From the NCBI GenBank assembly GCA_024234365.1, contig JACKOK010000003.1:321901-385900 (forward strand): DNA of 64,000 bases, written 5' to 3'. Positions within the stretch are counted from its first letter, which is position 1. Each line of letters begins with the position of its first letter. Positions 41,597 through 50,786 of the stretch are shown in pieces. The DNA is from Pseudomonadales bacterium. GTDB taxonomy: Bacteria > Pseudomonadota > Gammaproteobacteria > Pseudomonadales > Pseudohongiellaceae. The notes beneath the pieces were generated by a model. The model had not been told where the DNA came from and searched no databases. It was given only the letters and a program-made list of their open reading frames with translations. The translations under genes were made by a program, and so were the position numbers.

Positions 41597-42781
41597 ATGA
41601 TTATCAAGCCGAAAGTACGCGGGTTCATTTGTATCAATGCTCATCCCCAGGGCTGTGCCGCCAATGTGGCAGAGCAGATTGCGTACACGCAGGCCAAAGG
41701 GCCTGTCGCAGGTGGGCCCAAGAACGTTCTGGTTCTGGGCTGTTCCACGGGTTACGGTCTCGCCTCTCGCATTACGGCAGCCTTTGGCAGCGGTGCCAGA
41801 ACCCTGGGGGTCTGCTTCGAGAAGCCGCCCACCGAGACCAAGACAGCCTCTGCCGGCTATTACAACACGGCTGCCTTCCACGCCGAGGCAGAAGCGGCCG
41901 GGCTGTACGCCCAGACCATCAACGGTGATGCCTTTTCCCAGGCCTGCAAGGAGCAGGTGGTAGAGAAGATTCGTCAGGACATGGGCAAAGTGGACCTGGT
42001 GGTCTATAGCCTGGCCGCCCCCCGCCGCACCGACCCGGTCAGCGGTGAGGTCTACTCTTCCGTGCTCAAGCCCATCGGCAATGCCTACACGGCCAAGAAC
42101 CTGAACACGGACACCCTCAAGATTGCAGACATCACCATAGAGCCGGCCTCCGACGAGGAAATTGCGGCTACCGTGAAGGTCATGGGCGGAGAGGATTGGG
42201 AGCTGTGGATGCAGGCGCTGGCAGAGGCGGATGTGCTGGCCGATGCCTGCCAGACCGTGGCCTATACCTATCTGGGCGATAAACTGACCTGGCCGATTTA
42301 CGGGCATGCCACCATCGGCAAGGCCAAGGAAGACCTGGACCGTGCCTCCCGTGCCATTCAGTCACAACTGAAACTGATTCAGGGCGATGCCCGTGTCGCG
42401 GTGCTGAAGGCGCTGGTGACCCAGGCCAGTTCCGCCATTCCGGTCATGCCGCTGTATCTGTCCATTCTCATTCGCGTGATGACGGAAGAGGGCAGTGAAG
42501 AGGGGTGCATCGAACAGATCCAGCGTCTGTACACCGAATGCCTGTATAACGATGAGCCGCGACTGGACGACAAGGGCCGCTTCCGTGTGGACGACCGTGA
42601 ACTCAATCCGGCCGTCCAGGCGCGTGTGGAGAAGATCTGGGATCAGGTGACAGAGGAGAACCTCTTCGAACTGACCGCATTCAAGACCTACCAGTCTGAA
42701 TTCCTCAAGCTGTTCGGCTTCGGCGTTGAAGGCGTGGATTACGATGCCGAGACTTCGCCGCTGGTCAACCATAACTTCTGA
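41597..42781 (+). CDS. fabV: Enoyl-ACP reductase FabV
   Basis: NADH-dependent last step of fatty-acid elongation; FabV enzymes are naturally resistant to triclosan. 394 residues, near the usual 398-402 and far longer than FabI. MIIKPKVRGFICINAHPQGC, the cofactor loop VLVLGCSTGYGLASRIT, VYSLAAPRRTDP, then the Y-x8-K catalytic pair in YGHATIGKAKEDLDRA (the FabV hallmark, versus Y-x6-K of FabI). ATG 41597 with GGAGAAAGGA. A strong own promoter lies upstream. Confidence 0.96.
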   Translation: MIIKPKVRGFICINAHPQGCAANVAEQIAYTQAKGPVAGGPKNVLVLGCSTGYGLASRITAAFGSGARTLGVCFEKPPTETKTASAGYYNTAAFHAEAEAAGLYAQTINGDAFSQACKEQVVEKIRQDMGKVDLVVYSLAAPRRTDPVSGEVYSSVLKPIGNAYTAKNLNTDTLKIADITIEPASDEEIAATVKVMGGEDWELWMQALAEADVLADACQTVAYTYLGDKLTWPIYGHATIGKAKEDLDRASRAIQSQLKLIQGDARVAVLKALVTQASSAIPVMPLYLSILIRVMTEEGSEEGCIEQIQRLYTECLYNDEPRLDDKGRFRVDDRELNPAVQARVEKIWDQVTEENLFELTAFKTYQSEFLKLFGFGVEGVDYDAETSPLVNHNF

Positions 42782-42829
42782 TTTGTTCCGGGTTAAGCCC
42801 GGCTCGCCGGCAACATCCGCTGTGCCGCC

Positions 42830-43507
42830 TCAGGGCGTGCGCAGCCGGGTGTTCAGCCAGGGCTCGAGCGTTTCCCATTCCATCTGAAACATATGCGGGG
42901 CCATGAACACCAGCCCGGCATCCACTTCCGCCCCGGCTTTGCGCAGGGTCTGCTCCGTTTCCTCCAGGCGCGCAAACCAGCTCATCTCGTCCTGATCGCC
43001 AATGCGCAGATAGATCGGCATGCCTTTGAGGGCATCGACATTCACGTCACGGGAGACCAGTGCCGGCACGGCCATCACTCCTCGGTAGCGCTCGGGATCA
43101 GCCGAGGCAATTTCCAGTGCGGACATGCCGCCATTGGAGATGCCGGCCAGCAGGGTGCGCCCTTTGCGGATATTGTTGTCCTGCTGCAAGGCATCGATCA
43201 GCAGGGGGATGAGGGCGTTGTTGCTGCCGCGAAAGGAACGTCGATTGGGCGAGACCGGAATGGCCACGGCCCAACCACGCTGTTTCATTTCCTCTCCCAG
43301 CCAATAGTAGAGGTCGCGGGCAAGTGCTTCATCGCCCGAGCCACCCGGCATCAGGATCACGAGGTCTGCCGGTGTCGTCTCAGGCATGAGCACATAGACG
43401 CCAAGGCTCGTGCCGTTTGCAAGCGTCACCTCCCGGCGCTGTGCAAAGGCGGTGACACTCACCAGGGACAGAAACAGCACGAGTAGCGCGCGGGAAAGTG
43501 GTGACAT
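42830..43507 (-). CDS. Exported alpha/beta-hydrolase
   Basis: 225 residues with signal peptide MSPLSRALLVLFLSLVSVTA, cleaved near AFAQ. Alpha/beta-hydrolase core: ADLVILMPGGSGDEAL for the oxyanion hole, nucleophile elbow TLLAGISNGGMSALE (Ser in GISNGG), MPIYLRIGDQDEM with the likely catalytic Asp, and HMFQME with His near the end. Resembles exported esterases/carboxylesterases with a plain single domain. Substrate unknown. Monocistronic; convergent with fabV. Confidence 0.82.
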   Translation of the reverse strand: MSPLSRALLVLFLSLVSVTAFAQRREVTLANGTSLGVYVLMPETTPADLVILMPGGSGDEALARDLYYWLGEEMKQRGWAVAIPVSPNRRSFRGSNNALIPLLIDALQQDNNIRKGRTLLAGISNGGMSALEIASADPERYRGVMAVPALVSRDVNVDALKGMPIYLRIGDQDEMSWFARLEETEQTLRKAGAEVDAGLVFMAPHMFQMEWETLEPWLNTRLRTP

Positions 43508-43744
43508 AAAAACCCCAGTGGAACTATTGGTATTTGCGGGCCTTTCTCAAGCCCCTGACAAGCTGCCGCTACTTTACTCCGAATCGAAACGGATTGGCGA
43601 GAAAGGGCGTTCTCAAATTGTGTGGGTTTGCAAGAGTCTGCGAACAAAATATATAGTGGGGGCGCTCTCTTGACCGCCACAGGGTGCGTCACTACCATGC
43701 GCGCCGTTAGCCCCCCCACATGCTTTGCAGGTGCCGTGTTGCCT

Positions 43745-46348
43745 ATGCGTATTTCGACCCTGTTAGTCGCGCTGCTATTCGCCGTTGTCACGTTTTTTAT
43801 CTGGGCGCTGATCAATCGCCCCACTCAGGTAGTGCCCTGGCCGGAGCAGGTCAGCGGTTTTGCCTTTTCCCCCTTCCAGCGCGGTCAGGATGCCATCGTG
43901 AATATCATGCCGTCGCGGGAAGAAATCCGTGCCGATATTGCACTGCTGGCAGATAAATCCCGCGCGCTGCGCACCTACTCTAGTCTTGGCACGCTCGCAG
44001 AGATTCCCGCGTTGGCAGACGAATATGGCATGCAGGTCACTCAGGGCATCTGGCTGGGAACGGACCCCTTGGTCAACCAACAGGAGATCGAGGCAGGCAT
44101 TGCGCTGGCCAATCGCTACGACAATATCACCCATGTCATGGTGGGCAATGAAACCTTTTTGCGCGGCGAATTCGGAGTTGCCGATCTTGCCGTGCTTCTG
44201 GAGCGGGTGAGGGCGCAGGTGTCCCAGCCTGTCAGTACCGCTGAGCCCTGGCATGTCTGGTTGCGTTACCCGGAGCTGGCCGAGCACGTGGATTTCATCA
44301 GCGTTCACCTGTTGCCCTACTGGGAGGGCATCGGTGTCGACGTGGCCGTGGACTATATTCTCGAGAAGATGCAGGAGCTGCAGGCGGCCTTCCCGGACAA
44401 ACCCATCATGATTGGCGAGGTGGGCTGGCCCTCGGACGGACGCACCCGCGAGGCGGCGGTCGCCAGTGAGGCGAACGAGGCGCTGTTCCTGCGGCGCTTT
44501 CTCGATCGCGCTGCCCGGCTGCATTACGACTATTTCCTGATGGAGGCTTTCGATCAGCCCTGGAAGGCGCAGAACGAAGGCGGTGTCGGTGCCTACTGGG
44601 GCGTATACGATGTGGATCGCAAGCCCAAGTTTTCCTTTGCCGAACCGATCGTGCGCGTGCCGGACTGGCATGTGCTGGCCGTCATTTCGATTCTCACCTC
44701 GGTCATCATGTTGGGTATCTTCTGTCTCAACAGCAAAACCCTGAAGACCAAGGGGCATGGGCTGCTGGCACTGGTCGCCTCCGGCACGGCGACGGTGCTG
44801 GTGTGGATCATCTACGATTATTCCCAGCAATATCTCACGTTCACCTCGCTGATTGTGGGGGCCTTGCTGGTGATCGGCATGCTCGGCGTGGTGACGATTC
44901 TGCTGACCGAGGCGCATGAATGGGCCGAGGCGCACTGGTACACCGTGCGCAGGCGTCAGATGCAACCAGGGAAGCTGAACCCGGCGCATATCCCGAAGGT
45001 CTCCATTCATGTGCCGGCCTATAACGAACCGGCAGAAATGATGATTGAAACGCTCGATGCACTGGCTGCGCTCGACTATCCTGATTTCGAGGTGCTGGTG
45101 ATCGACAATAACACCCGCGACGAGGCGGTGTGGCGTCCGGTGCAACAGCACTGCGAAAAACTGGGTGCCAGGTTCCGCTTTTTCCATGTGGCTCCCTTGT
45201 CCGGTTTCAAGGCGGGTGCCCTGAACTTCGCCCTGCGTCATACACACCCCGATGCCGACATCATCGCGGCCATCGACAGTGACTATCAGGTGGAACCCAA
45301 CTGGTTAAGCGAGCTGGTGGGTGCCTTCGAGAACCCGCGCATGGCCATCGTGCAATCGCCACAGGATTACCGCGATCAGGATGCCAACGCCTTCAAGTCC
45401 ATGTGTTTTGCCGAGTATCGCGGTTTCTTCGAGATCGGCATGGTGACGCGCAATGAACGCAACGCCATTATTCAACACGGCACCATGACACTGGTGCGCC
45501 GCCGCGTGCTCGAAGAGGTGGGTGGCTGGGGCGAATGGTGCATCACCGAGGATGCCGAACTGGGGTTGCGCATCTTCGAGGCAGGCTATGAGGCGATGTA
45601 CCTGTCCTACAGTTACGGCCGTGGCCTGATGCCGGATACCTTTGTGGATTACAAGAAACAACGTTTTCGCTGGGCGTATGGGGCGATGCAGATTCTGCGT
45701 CGTCACACCGCACAGTTGTTCCGTGCCAGTCCCTCGGCACTGACCAATGGCCAGCGTTATCATTTTCTTGCAGGTTGGTTGCCGTGGATTGCGGATGGTT
45801 TCAATCTGGTGTTCAACCTCGCCGCCATTGCGTGGTCGCTGGCAATGATCGTCGCGCCCACGCAGATCGATGCGCCACTGGTGATGTTTTCGGTGCTGCC
45901 GCTGTCGCTGTTCGTGTTCAAGCTGTCGAAGATGGTCTATCTCTATCGCTCACGGGTGAAGGCGAATCTGCGTCAGACGCTGGCAGCCGCCATTGCTGGC
46001 CTGGCCTTGTCACACACGGTTGGCCTGGCCACCCTGAAAGGGCTGTTTACCGACAATATGCCCTTCCTGCGCACGCCCAAGCTGAGACAACCCTCTGCGC
46101 TTGTGCAGGCGCTGGCAGCGGTGCGGGAAGAAAGCTTGATGTTGCTCAGCCTGCTGGCGGTGGTCACGATGCTGTTGCTGGTCCCGCGCGAATACGGCAG
46201 CCCCGATCTGCGTATCTGGAGCCTGGTGTTGCTGATTCAGGCGATACCCTATGCGGCGGCGGTGTTCGTCTCCTTCGTCAGTGTGTTCCGCTGGCCGGCC
46301 TGTCTGCTGGGGCGTGGCATCAAACGCAATCTTCCCGCGCGCGTGTAA
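43745..46348 (+). CDS. NdvB-like beta-glucan synthase: GH17-like plus GT2 fusion
   Basis: 867 residues from ATG 43745; two earlier in-frame ATGs (43622, 43697) have no SD. Architecture: one TM (LLVALLFAVVTFFIWALI), a periplasmic GH17-like domain of about residues 35-300 with GNETFLRG and IMIGEVGWPSDG (the two glutamates of GH17), several TMs (about 310-420), then a cytosolic family-2 glycosyltransferase: KVSIHVPAYNEPAEMM, AIDSDYQVEPNW (D,DxD), CITEDAELGL (TED), and QRFRWAYGAMQIL (Q/RxxRW). Terminal TMs complete it. This order is that of P. aeruginosa NdvB, which makes cyclic beta-1,3-glucans; that product is inferred here. Alternative: linear beta-glucan synthase. Confidence 0.88.
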   Translation: MRISTLLVALLFAVVTFFIWALINRPTQVVPWPEQVSGFAFSPFQRGQDAIVNIMPSREEIRADIALLADKSRALRTYSSLGTLAEIPALADEYGMQVTQGIWLGTDPLVNQQEIEAGIALANRYDNITHVMVGNETFLRGEFGVADLAVLLERVRAQVSQPVSTAEPWHVWLRYPELAEHVDFISVHLLPYWEGIGVDVAVDYILEKMQELQAAFPDKPIMIGEVGWPSDGRTREAAVASEANEALFLRRFLDRAARLHYDYFLMEAFDQPWKAQNEGGVGAYWGVYDVDRKPKFSFAEPIVRVPDWHVLAVISILTSVIMLGIFCLNSKTLKTKGHGLLALVASGTATVLVWIIYDYSQQYLTFTSLIVGALLVIGMLGVVTILLTEAHEWAEAHWYTVRRRQMQPGKLNPAHIPKVSIHVPAYNEPAEMMIETLDALAALDYPDFEVLVIDNNTRDEAVWRPVQQHCEKLGARFRFFHVAPLSGFKAGALNFALRHTHPDADIIAAIDSDYQVEPNWLSELVGAFENPRMAIVQSPQDYRDQDANAFKSMCFAEYRGFFEIGMVTRNERNAIIQHGTMTLVRRRVLEEVGGWGEWCITEDAELGLRIFEAGYEAMYLSYSYGRGLMPDTFVDYKKQRFRWAYGAMQILRRHTAQLFRASPSALTNGQRYHFLAGWLPWIADGFNLVFNLAAIAWSLAMIVAPTQIDAPLVMFSVLPLSLFVFKLSKMVYLYRSRVKANLRQTLAAAIAGLALSHTVGLATLKGLFTDNMPFLRTPKLRQPSALVQALAAVREESLMLLSLLAVVTMLLLVPREYGSPDLRIWSLVLLIQAIPYAAAVFVSFVSVFRWPACLLGRGIKRNLPARV

Positions 46349-46365
46349 GCGGTAATTTCCTGGGT

Positions 46366-46535
46366 TGTAGGAGCCAGCCCTGCTGGCGATGAGATTTGAT
46401 TCGGCGCGACATCAATCGCCTGCAGGGCAGGCTCCTACGGTCTGGCAGAAGCTGGACGATATTGTAGGAGCCAGCCCTGCTGGCGATGAGATTTGATTCA
46501 GCGCGATATCAATCGCCTGCAGGGCAGGCTTCTAC
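46366..46535. repeat. Two tandem REP palindromes
   Basis: Two near-identical copies, 46366-46439 and 46463-46535. Each begins TGTAGGAGCCAGCCCTGCTG and ends with the complementary AGGGCAGGCTCCTACG. A third and fourth copy are at 57927-58099. The inner sequence differs slightly (ggcgcgac versus agcgcgat). REP/BIME-type; the ends fold into a hairpin. Placed between the converging NdvB-like and transporter genes. Confidence 0.85.
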
Positions 46536-46544
46536 GGTCTGGCC

Positions 46545-47777
46545 TTACAGGGTGCTCAGCCACCACACGATATAGCCCAGCGCAAACACCGTCAGGTAGA
46601 TCAACCCCACCCAGGCCAGTGCATTCATGCCTCGGGAGATGTGGGTTTTGCGCACGAGATCGAAGTTCAGCCAGGCGAAGAACGGTGTTGTGATGAAGGC
46701 CAGTGTCATGGCAAAGCTCAACATCGGTGCCAGTGCGCTCTGGAAGAACAGGATGATCGCCATGCCCGCCAGCGCCTGTGCCACAATCCAGGCATTCAGC
46801 GTCCAGCGCCTGGGCTCTGCGTCCGTGTTGCGCAGCAGATGGAAGGAATCGTCCAGTGTGCGGGCATAGCCATCCATGACCGCCAGGGTGGTGCCGAACA
46901 TGCACATGAATGCGATGGCGGCCACCAGATAGCGAGCCCAGTCGCCGATGGTCGCGGCATACATGGAGACCAATTGCTGGGCAAAGGCCGCACTGGCCAG
47001 GGCAATCTCCTGGTTCGAACCATGCTGCACCAGCGCGCCCAGCGCCAGGAAGACAACTGCCAGCAGCACCGCTACGCCGTAACCCACATTAAAATCGAAC
47101 AGTGCATCCTGCAGCGTCACGGTGGTCAGGCGCTGCTTTGAACGTGTCCACAGCGAGCTGATGGCGGATATCTCAATGGGCACCGGCATCCAGCCGATCA
47201 TGGCCACCAGAAAGGCCAGGGCCGAGAGTTGCCAGGGCGACGGGCTGACAAAATCCGGTGGCACCGCAGGGCCACGTTGCCAGGCGATGAGCACCGCAAA
47301 AATCGTGGTCAGGGTCAGCACCAGCATGATGACCTTGGACAGCCTGTCCAGCAGCTTGTAATGCCCGGCCAGCAGAATGAGCAGGCAGACGCCCAGCAAC
47401 AGCCAGCACAGCGTTGTCAGCGACAGTTGCCAGGGAATGAAGTATTGCAGAAGGCTCGCGGTAAGAATCAGTACGCCTGCCGTGTTGACTACTGCCGCCA
47501 CCACGTTCAGCGCGGTGAATCCGATCAGTGTCCAGCGCCCTTTGCGCAGATAACCGTGAATCAGGCTCTCGTTCTCACGCAGCGTGTATTGCACGCCGAA
47601 GCGGAAGAACGGGTATTTCAGCAGGTTGACCAGCAGAATCAGCCAGAGCAGTTGCCAGCCGAACAGGGCGCCGGCCTGAGTGGAGGCAACCAGATGGGAG
47701 CCACCCACTGCCGCTGAGGACATCACCAAGCCAGGGCCCATCGCCCGCCAGCGGGATTGCATCTGTGTTTTTTCCAT
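46545..47777 (-). CDS. NRAMP-fold transporter lacking the canonical metal motifs
   Basis: 410 residues from ATG 47777 (GTG 47810 is a longer alternative). About 11 TM helices. N-terminal GPGLVMSSAAVGGSHLVAST aligns with the NRAMP start GPGFLxxxAYIDPGN, but DPGN is absent and replaced by GGSH. The TM6 MPHN motif reads GWMPVPIE. So the residues that coordinate Mn/Fe in canonical NRAMP are missing, and the substrate may be another ion (Mg, Al or none); inference. TM phrases such as FMCMFGTTLAVMDGYART and IAFMCM fit the family. Convergent with the NdvB-like gene across the REP pair. Confidence 0.8.
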   Translation of the reverse strand: MEKTQMQSRWRAMGPGLVMSSAAVGGSHLVASTQAGALFGWQLLWLILLVNLLKYPFFRFGVQYTLRENESLIHGYLRKGRWTLIGFTALNVVAAVVNTAGVLILTASLLQYFIPWQLSLTTLCWLLLGVCLLILLAGHYKLLDRLSKVIMLVLTLTTIFAVLIAWQRGPAVPPDFVSPSPWQLSALAFLVAMIGWMPVPIEISAISSLWTRSKQRLTTVTLQDALFDFNVGYGVAVLLAVVFLALGALVQHGSNQEIALASAAFAQQLVSMYAATIGDWARYLVAAIAFMCMFGTTLAVMDGYARTLDDSFHLLRNTDAEPRRWTLNAWIVAQALAGMAIILFFQSALAPMLSFAMTLAFITTPFFAWLNFDLVRKTHISRGMNALAWVGLIYLTVFALGYIVWWLSTL

Positions 47778-47886
47778 GAGTGCCTGTTCTTCTTTTGGCG
47801 GGGCACGCACGCCCCGGGACGGAATCAGCGCGCATCATACAGGGCGGGGCGCGGCGGACTCAAGGCAGCTTGCCCGGGGGCAGCCG

Positions 47887-48486
47887 CTAACGGAAGGTAC
47901 GCTCGCGGAACCACAGATTGCAGGCCCATTTTTCGCCCTCCAGCACCGGCATGCCTCCGTGCAGGCTGTGGGGGTGCCGCACATTGCTGCCCAGCAGACA
48001 GTTGTGGAACACCAGCAGGCTGCCTTTGCGGGCTGCAACCTCGAGTTTCAGTCTGGGGAAGATGGTTCCGCCACCGGCGGGCACATCGTTGAGATAGTAA
48101 AGACAGGTCACCAGGCGCTGCCCACCCCGCTGCATGCAGCGTTTCCCTGCTTCCGAGTCGGCGTTCCAGGCATCGAAATGGGGAGCGTATTCTTGGCTGC
48201 TGCCATAGTGAATGAGCTGCAGGGATTCCGCATTGTCCAGGGGCAGGCCCACCAGCGCGCTGGTGCGCTCGCAGACCCTGGCGATGTGCTCGTCGTGACG
48301 ATGGGGAATCCAGCAGTTGCGCCCGGTACGGCCCTTGCTGCTGATTCCTTCATCGGGGCCGGTTACCAGGGCAGGGGCCAGCAGGTGTTCTCCGGCCTGG
48401 CGGATATGGGCAATCTCCTCGTCGCTCAGGAAGCCTTCGATGAGGTAGACAACGGGGTCGGTGTGCAGGAGTACAGAGTTTTGCAT
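47887..48486 (-). CDS. 2-oxoglutarate/Fe(II) oxygenase, prolyl 4-hydroxylase-like
   Basis: 199 residues from ATG 48486. Iron ligands H103-x-D105 (EYAPHFDAW) and His176 (HSLHGGMPV), with Lys186 (EGEKWACN) for 2-oxoglutarate. It matches the P4Hc-type fold, including GRNCWIPHRHD and TIFPRLKLEVAARKGSLLVF. Bacterial members hydroxylate proline in target proteins; the target is unknown. It lies divergent from an EamA exporter and 109 nt downstream of the NRAMP-like gene on the same strand. Confidence 0.88.
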   Translation of the reverse strand: MQNSVLLHTDPVVYLIEGFLSDEEIAHIRQAGEHLLAPALVTGPDEGISSKGRTGRNCWIPHRHDEHIARVCERTSALVGLPLDNAESLQLIHYGSSQEYAPHFDAWNADSEAGKRCMQRGGQRLVTCLYYLNDVPAGGGTIFPRLKLEVAARKGSLLVFHNCLLGSNVRHPHSLHGGMPVLEGEKWACNLWFRERTFR

Positions 48487-48631
48487 GCGGGCAAGTCTAT
48501 CGCCTTGGCGCTTGCTCGAACAGAGTGTTGACGGGAGGCTTGGCGCGGCGGGCCGGCTTCATTACTCTATGCGCACTGATGAGCGCAGCTGTGCTTGCGT
48601 TGCCATACCATCCTGCCTTTTGAGAGCCCTG

Positions 48632-49561
48632 ATGCCCGCTACCCGTACTGCCTGGCTGCAGATTCACCTCTGTGTCTTCCTGTGGGGATTCACGGCGGTA
48701 TTCGGCCGCCTGATTACGCTGCCTGCCTTGCCCCTGGTGATGTGGCGCATGGCGTTGGTGGCTGTGCTGCTGTTTTGCCTGCCCCAGGTCTGGCGGGGTG
48801 TGCGTGCGCTCAGCAGGCGCCATTTCTGGGCTTTTAGTGGTGTTGGCGTACTGGTGGCCCTGCACTGGCTGAGCTTTTATGGAGCCGTCAAACTGGCCAA
48901 TGCTTCCGTGGCGGCAACCTGCATGGCCACGATTCCGGTGTTTTTGTGTGTGATCGAACCCCTGGTCACCGGCCGTGCCTTTTCCATTCGTGAACTGGTG
49001 TTGGGCCTGCTGGTGCTGCCGGGTATTGCACTGGTGGTGGGCGGTACCCCGCAACAGATGAACGTGGGGGTGGCAACCGGGATTGTTTCTGCCTTGATGG
49101 CTGCCTTGTTTACGGCTTACAACAAGCGCCTGATCCACCGCACCGATGCCTTGAGTGCCACGGCGCTGGAGATGGCCAGCGGTGCTGTTCTGGTGTTCGC
49201 CGTTGCCGGTGTGCTGGCCCTGGGGCCGGAACAGGGTGGCGATGGAGCCTTCCTTCCCGCCAGTACTGAGCTGTTTCTCATTCCCGCCGGGCTGGATCTG
49301 GTGTACCTGCTGTTGCTGGGGCTTGCCTGTACCCTGCTTCCCTTTGCGCTCTCCCTGCGCGCCCTGCGCCATCTTTCCGCCTATGCATCAGCCCTGGCGG
49401 TGAACCTGGAGCCCCTGTATGCCATGACGCTGGCCATCCTGTTTCTTGGCGAACAGCGCGAGCTGGGGCTTGCCTTCTATGGCGGCGCTGCCATTATTCT
49501 GGGCGTGGTGTTTATATACCCGCTGATATTCCGACCACGGGCTCCTGCGCCCCTTGTTTAG
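48632..49561 (+). CDS. EamA-family (DMT) transporter
   Basis: Inner-membrane exporter of the drug/metabolite superfamily, often for amino acids or metabolites. 309 residues from ATG 48632 (GAGAG upstream) with about 10 TMs in two EamA halves: IHLCVFLWGFTAVFGRLITL to FYGAVKLANASVAAT, and YNKRLIHRTD to LFLGEQRELGLAFYGGAAII. Conserved LEPLYAMTLAILFLGE in the second half. Substrate unknown. 15 nt before a small unknown gene. Confidence 0.88.
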   Translation: MPATRTAWLQIHLCVFLWGFTAVFGRLITLPALPLVMWRMALVAVLLFCLPQVWRGVRALSRRHFWAFSGVGVLVALHWLSFYGAVKLANASVAATCMATIPVFLCVIEPLVTGRAFSIRELVLGLLVLPGIALVVGGTPQQMNVGVATGIVSALMAALFTAYNKRLIHRTDALSATALEMASGAVLVFAVAGVLALGPEQGGDGAFLPASTELFLIPAGLDLVYLLLLGLACTLLPFALSLRALRHLSAYASALAVNLEPLYAMTLAILFLGEQRELGLAFYGGAAIILGVVFIYPLIFRPRAPAPLV

Positions 49562-49576
49562 ATGAGATGAAACGCT

Positions 49577-49870
49577 ATGAGTAAAGACTCCCTGTTTGCC
49601 GACATGCTGGAAGAGGAGGCATCCGTGCTCGAAATTGCCCGCGCCATGACGCGTCAGTACCCCGAGGAAGGGGAAACGGGGATTCGTGCCTGGATTAGTG
49701 ACAAGGCATTGTCAATGTCGGCGGATGGGGAGCTGGGTTTCTATCTGGATGAGTTCGGCGCCAGGGATACCCGGGAGTGTGATGGGGACGAGGCACGCGA
49801 ACGGATGTCGGGGGAGGAGGTGTGGACGCTGGACAGTGACATGATGCTGCATATCTTCCCCACGGATTAG
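49577..49870 (+). CDS. Small acidic protein of unknown function
   Basis: 97 residues, very acidic: MSKDSLFADMLEEEASVLEI, ending EEVWTLDSDMMLHIFPTD. No signal peptide, no TM. ATG 49577 has ATGAGATGAAACGCT upstream with only a weak SD. 15 nt after the EamA gene and 115 nt before a YebC-like gene. I recognise no family; predicted helical start with a short beta C-terminus. Confidence 0.6.
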   Translation: MSKDSLFADMLEEEASVLEIARAMTRQYPEEGETGIRAWISDKALSMSADGELGFYLDEFGARDTRECDGDEARERMSGEEVWTLDSDMMLHIFPTD

Positions 49871-49985
49871 GGCGAAACCCCATTGAACACGGGCGGGGCG
49901 GGTTTGAGCTTGCAGGCATTTCGCCGTATGATCGCCACCCGCAACCCCGCAGAAACAGCAGGTAAAACAGGAAACAAGAGAGACC

Positions 49986-50684
49986 ATGGGCGCACAGTGG
50001 AAAGCCAAGCATAAAGAGATCGCCGCCAACGTCAAAGGGCGCATCTTCACCAAACTCACCAAGGAAATCATGGTGGCCGCACGCAATGGCGCGGACCCGG
50101 ACATGAACCCGCGTCTGCGTCTGGCGGTTGAGCAGGCGAAAAAGGCTTCCATGCCCCGGGAGACCCTGGAGCGGGCCATCAAAAAAGGGGCGGGCCTGCT
50201 GGATGATCCGGTCAACTTCGAGAAACTGACCTATGAAGGCTTCGCTCCTCATCAGGTGCCGGTCATCGTGGAGTGCCTGACCGACAACCCCAATCGCACC
50301 TATTCCAGCATGCGTGTGCTGTTCCGCAAGGGACAACTCGGCACCTCCGGTTCCGTGGCCTGGGATTTCGACTACCTGGGTATGATCGAGGCGGTTCCCT
50401 CAAGTGATGATGCCGACCCCGACCTGGCGGCAATTGAAGCCGGGGCTCAGGATCTGGAGCCTTCCGATGAGGGGGGAACCCTGTTCCTCACCGAGCCGAC
50501 GGATCTGGATGCAGTCTGCAAGGCCCTGCCGCAGTACGGCTTCACGGTGGAATCGGCAAAACTGGGCTACCGCCCCAAGAATCCGGTGAGCCTGGATGAT
50601 GCGGCACGGGAAGAGGTGGAAGCATTTCTGGATGCCATCGATGGGGATGACGATGTGCAGACAGTCTATGTTGGTCTGGATTGA
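49986..50684 (+). CDS. YebC/PmpR-family protein, YeeN-like
   Basis: 232 residues; ATG 49986. MGAQWKAKHKEIAANVKGRI, FTKLTKEIMVAARNGADPD and RLRLAVEQAKKASMPRETLE match the YebC N-terminal domain, while the N-terminus resembles the YeeN subgroup more than YebC (which starts MAGHSKW). C-terminal lobe GTLFLTEPTDLDAVCKALPQ. Members bind DNA as regulators or act on ribosomes that stall at proline motifs; which applies here is unknown. The canonical yebC near ruvC is not in the window. Confidence 0.88.
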   Translation: MGAQWKAKHKEIAANVKGRIFTKLTKEIMVAARNGADPDMNPRLRLAVEQAKKASMPRETLERAIKKGAGLLDDPVNFEKLTYEGFAPHQVPVIVECLTDNPNRTYSSMRVLFRKGQLGTSGSVAWDFDYLGMIEAVPSSDDADPDLAAIEAGAQDLEPSDEGGTLFLTEPTDLDAVCKALPQYGFTVESAKLGYRPKNPVSLDDAAREEVEAFLDAIDGDDDVQTVYVGLD

Positions 50685-50722
50685 TACATAGACTCTATTG
50701 ATAGGAAGAAAATAATCCGAAT

Positions 50723-50751
50723 TTGAGAGTGACAGGGTGCTGTGACATACT
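50723..50751 (+). promoter_or_regulatory. Candidate sigma70-like promoter of dps
   Basis: -35 TTGAGA (50723-50728), 17-nt spacer, -10 CATACT (50746-50751), 35 nt before ATG 50787. A stress-sigma (RpoS) promoter is possible as -10 elements overlap in consensus. Confidence 0.5.
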
Positions 50752-50786
50752 GGCCCCGTCAACAGAGCAAGGAAAGGAGTTTATTG

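Noticed and set aside
43775..45247. 490-codon open frame on the minus strand
   Set aside because: Antisense to the NdvB-like gene; no SD or domain.
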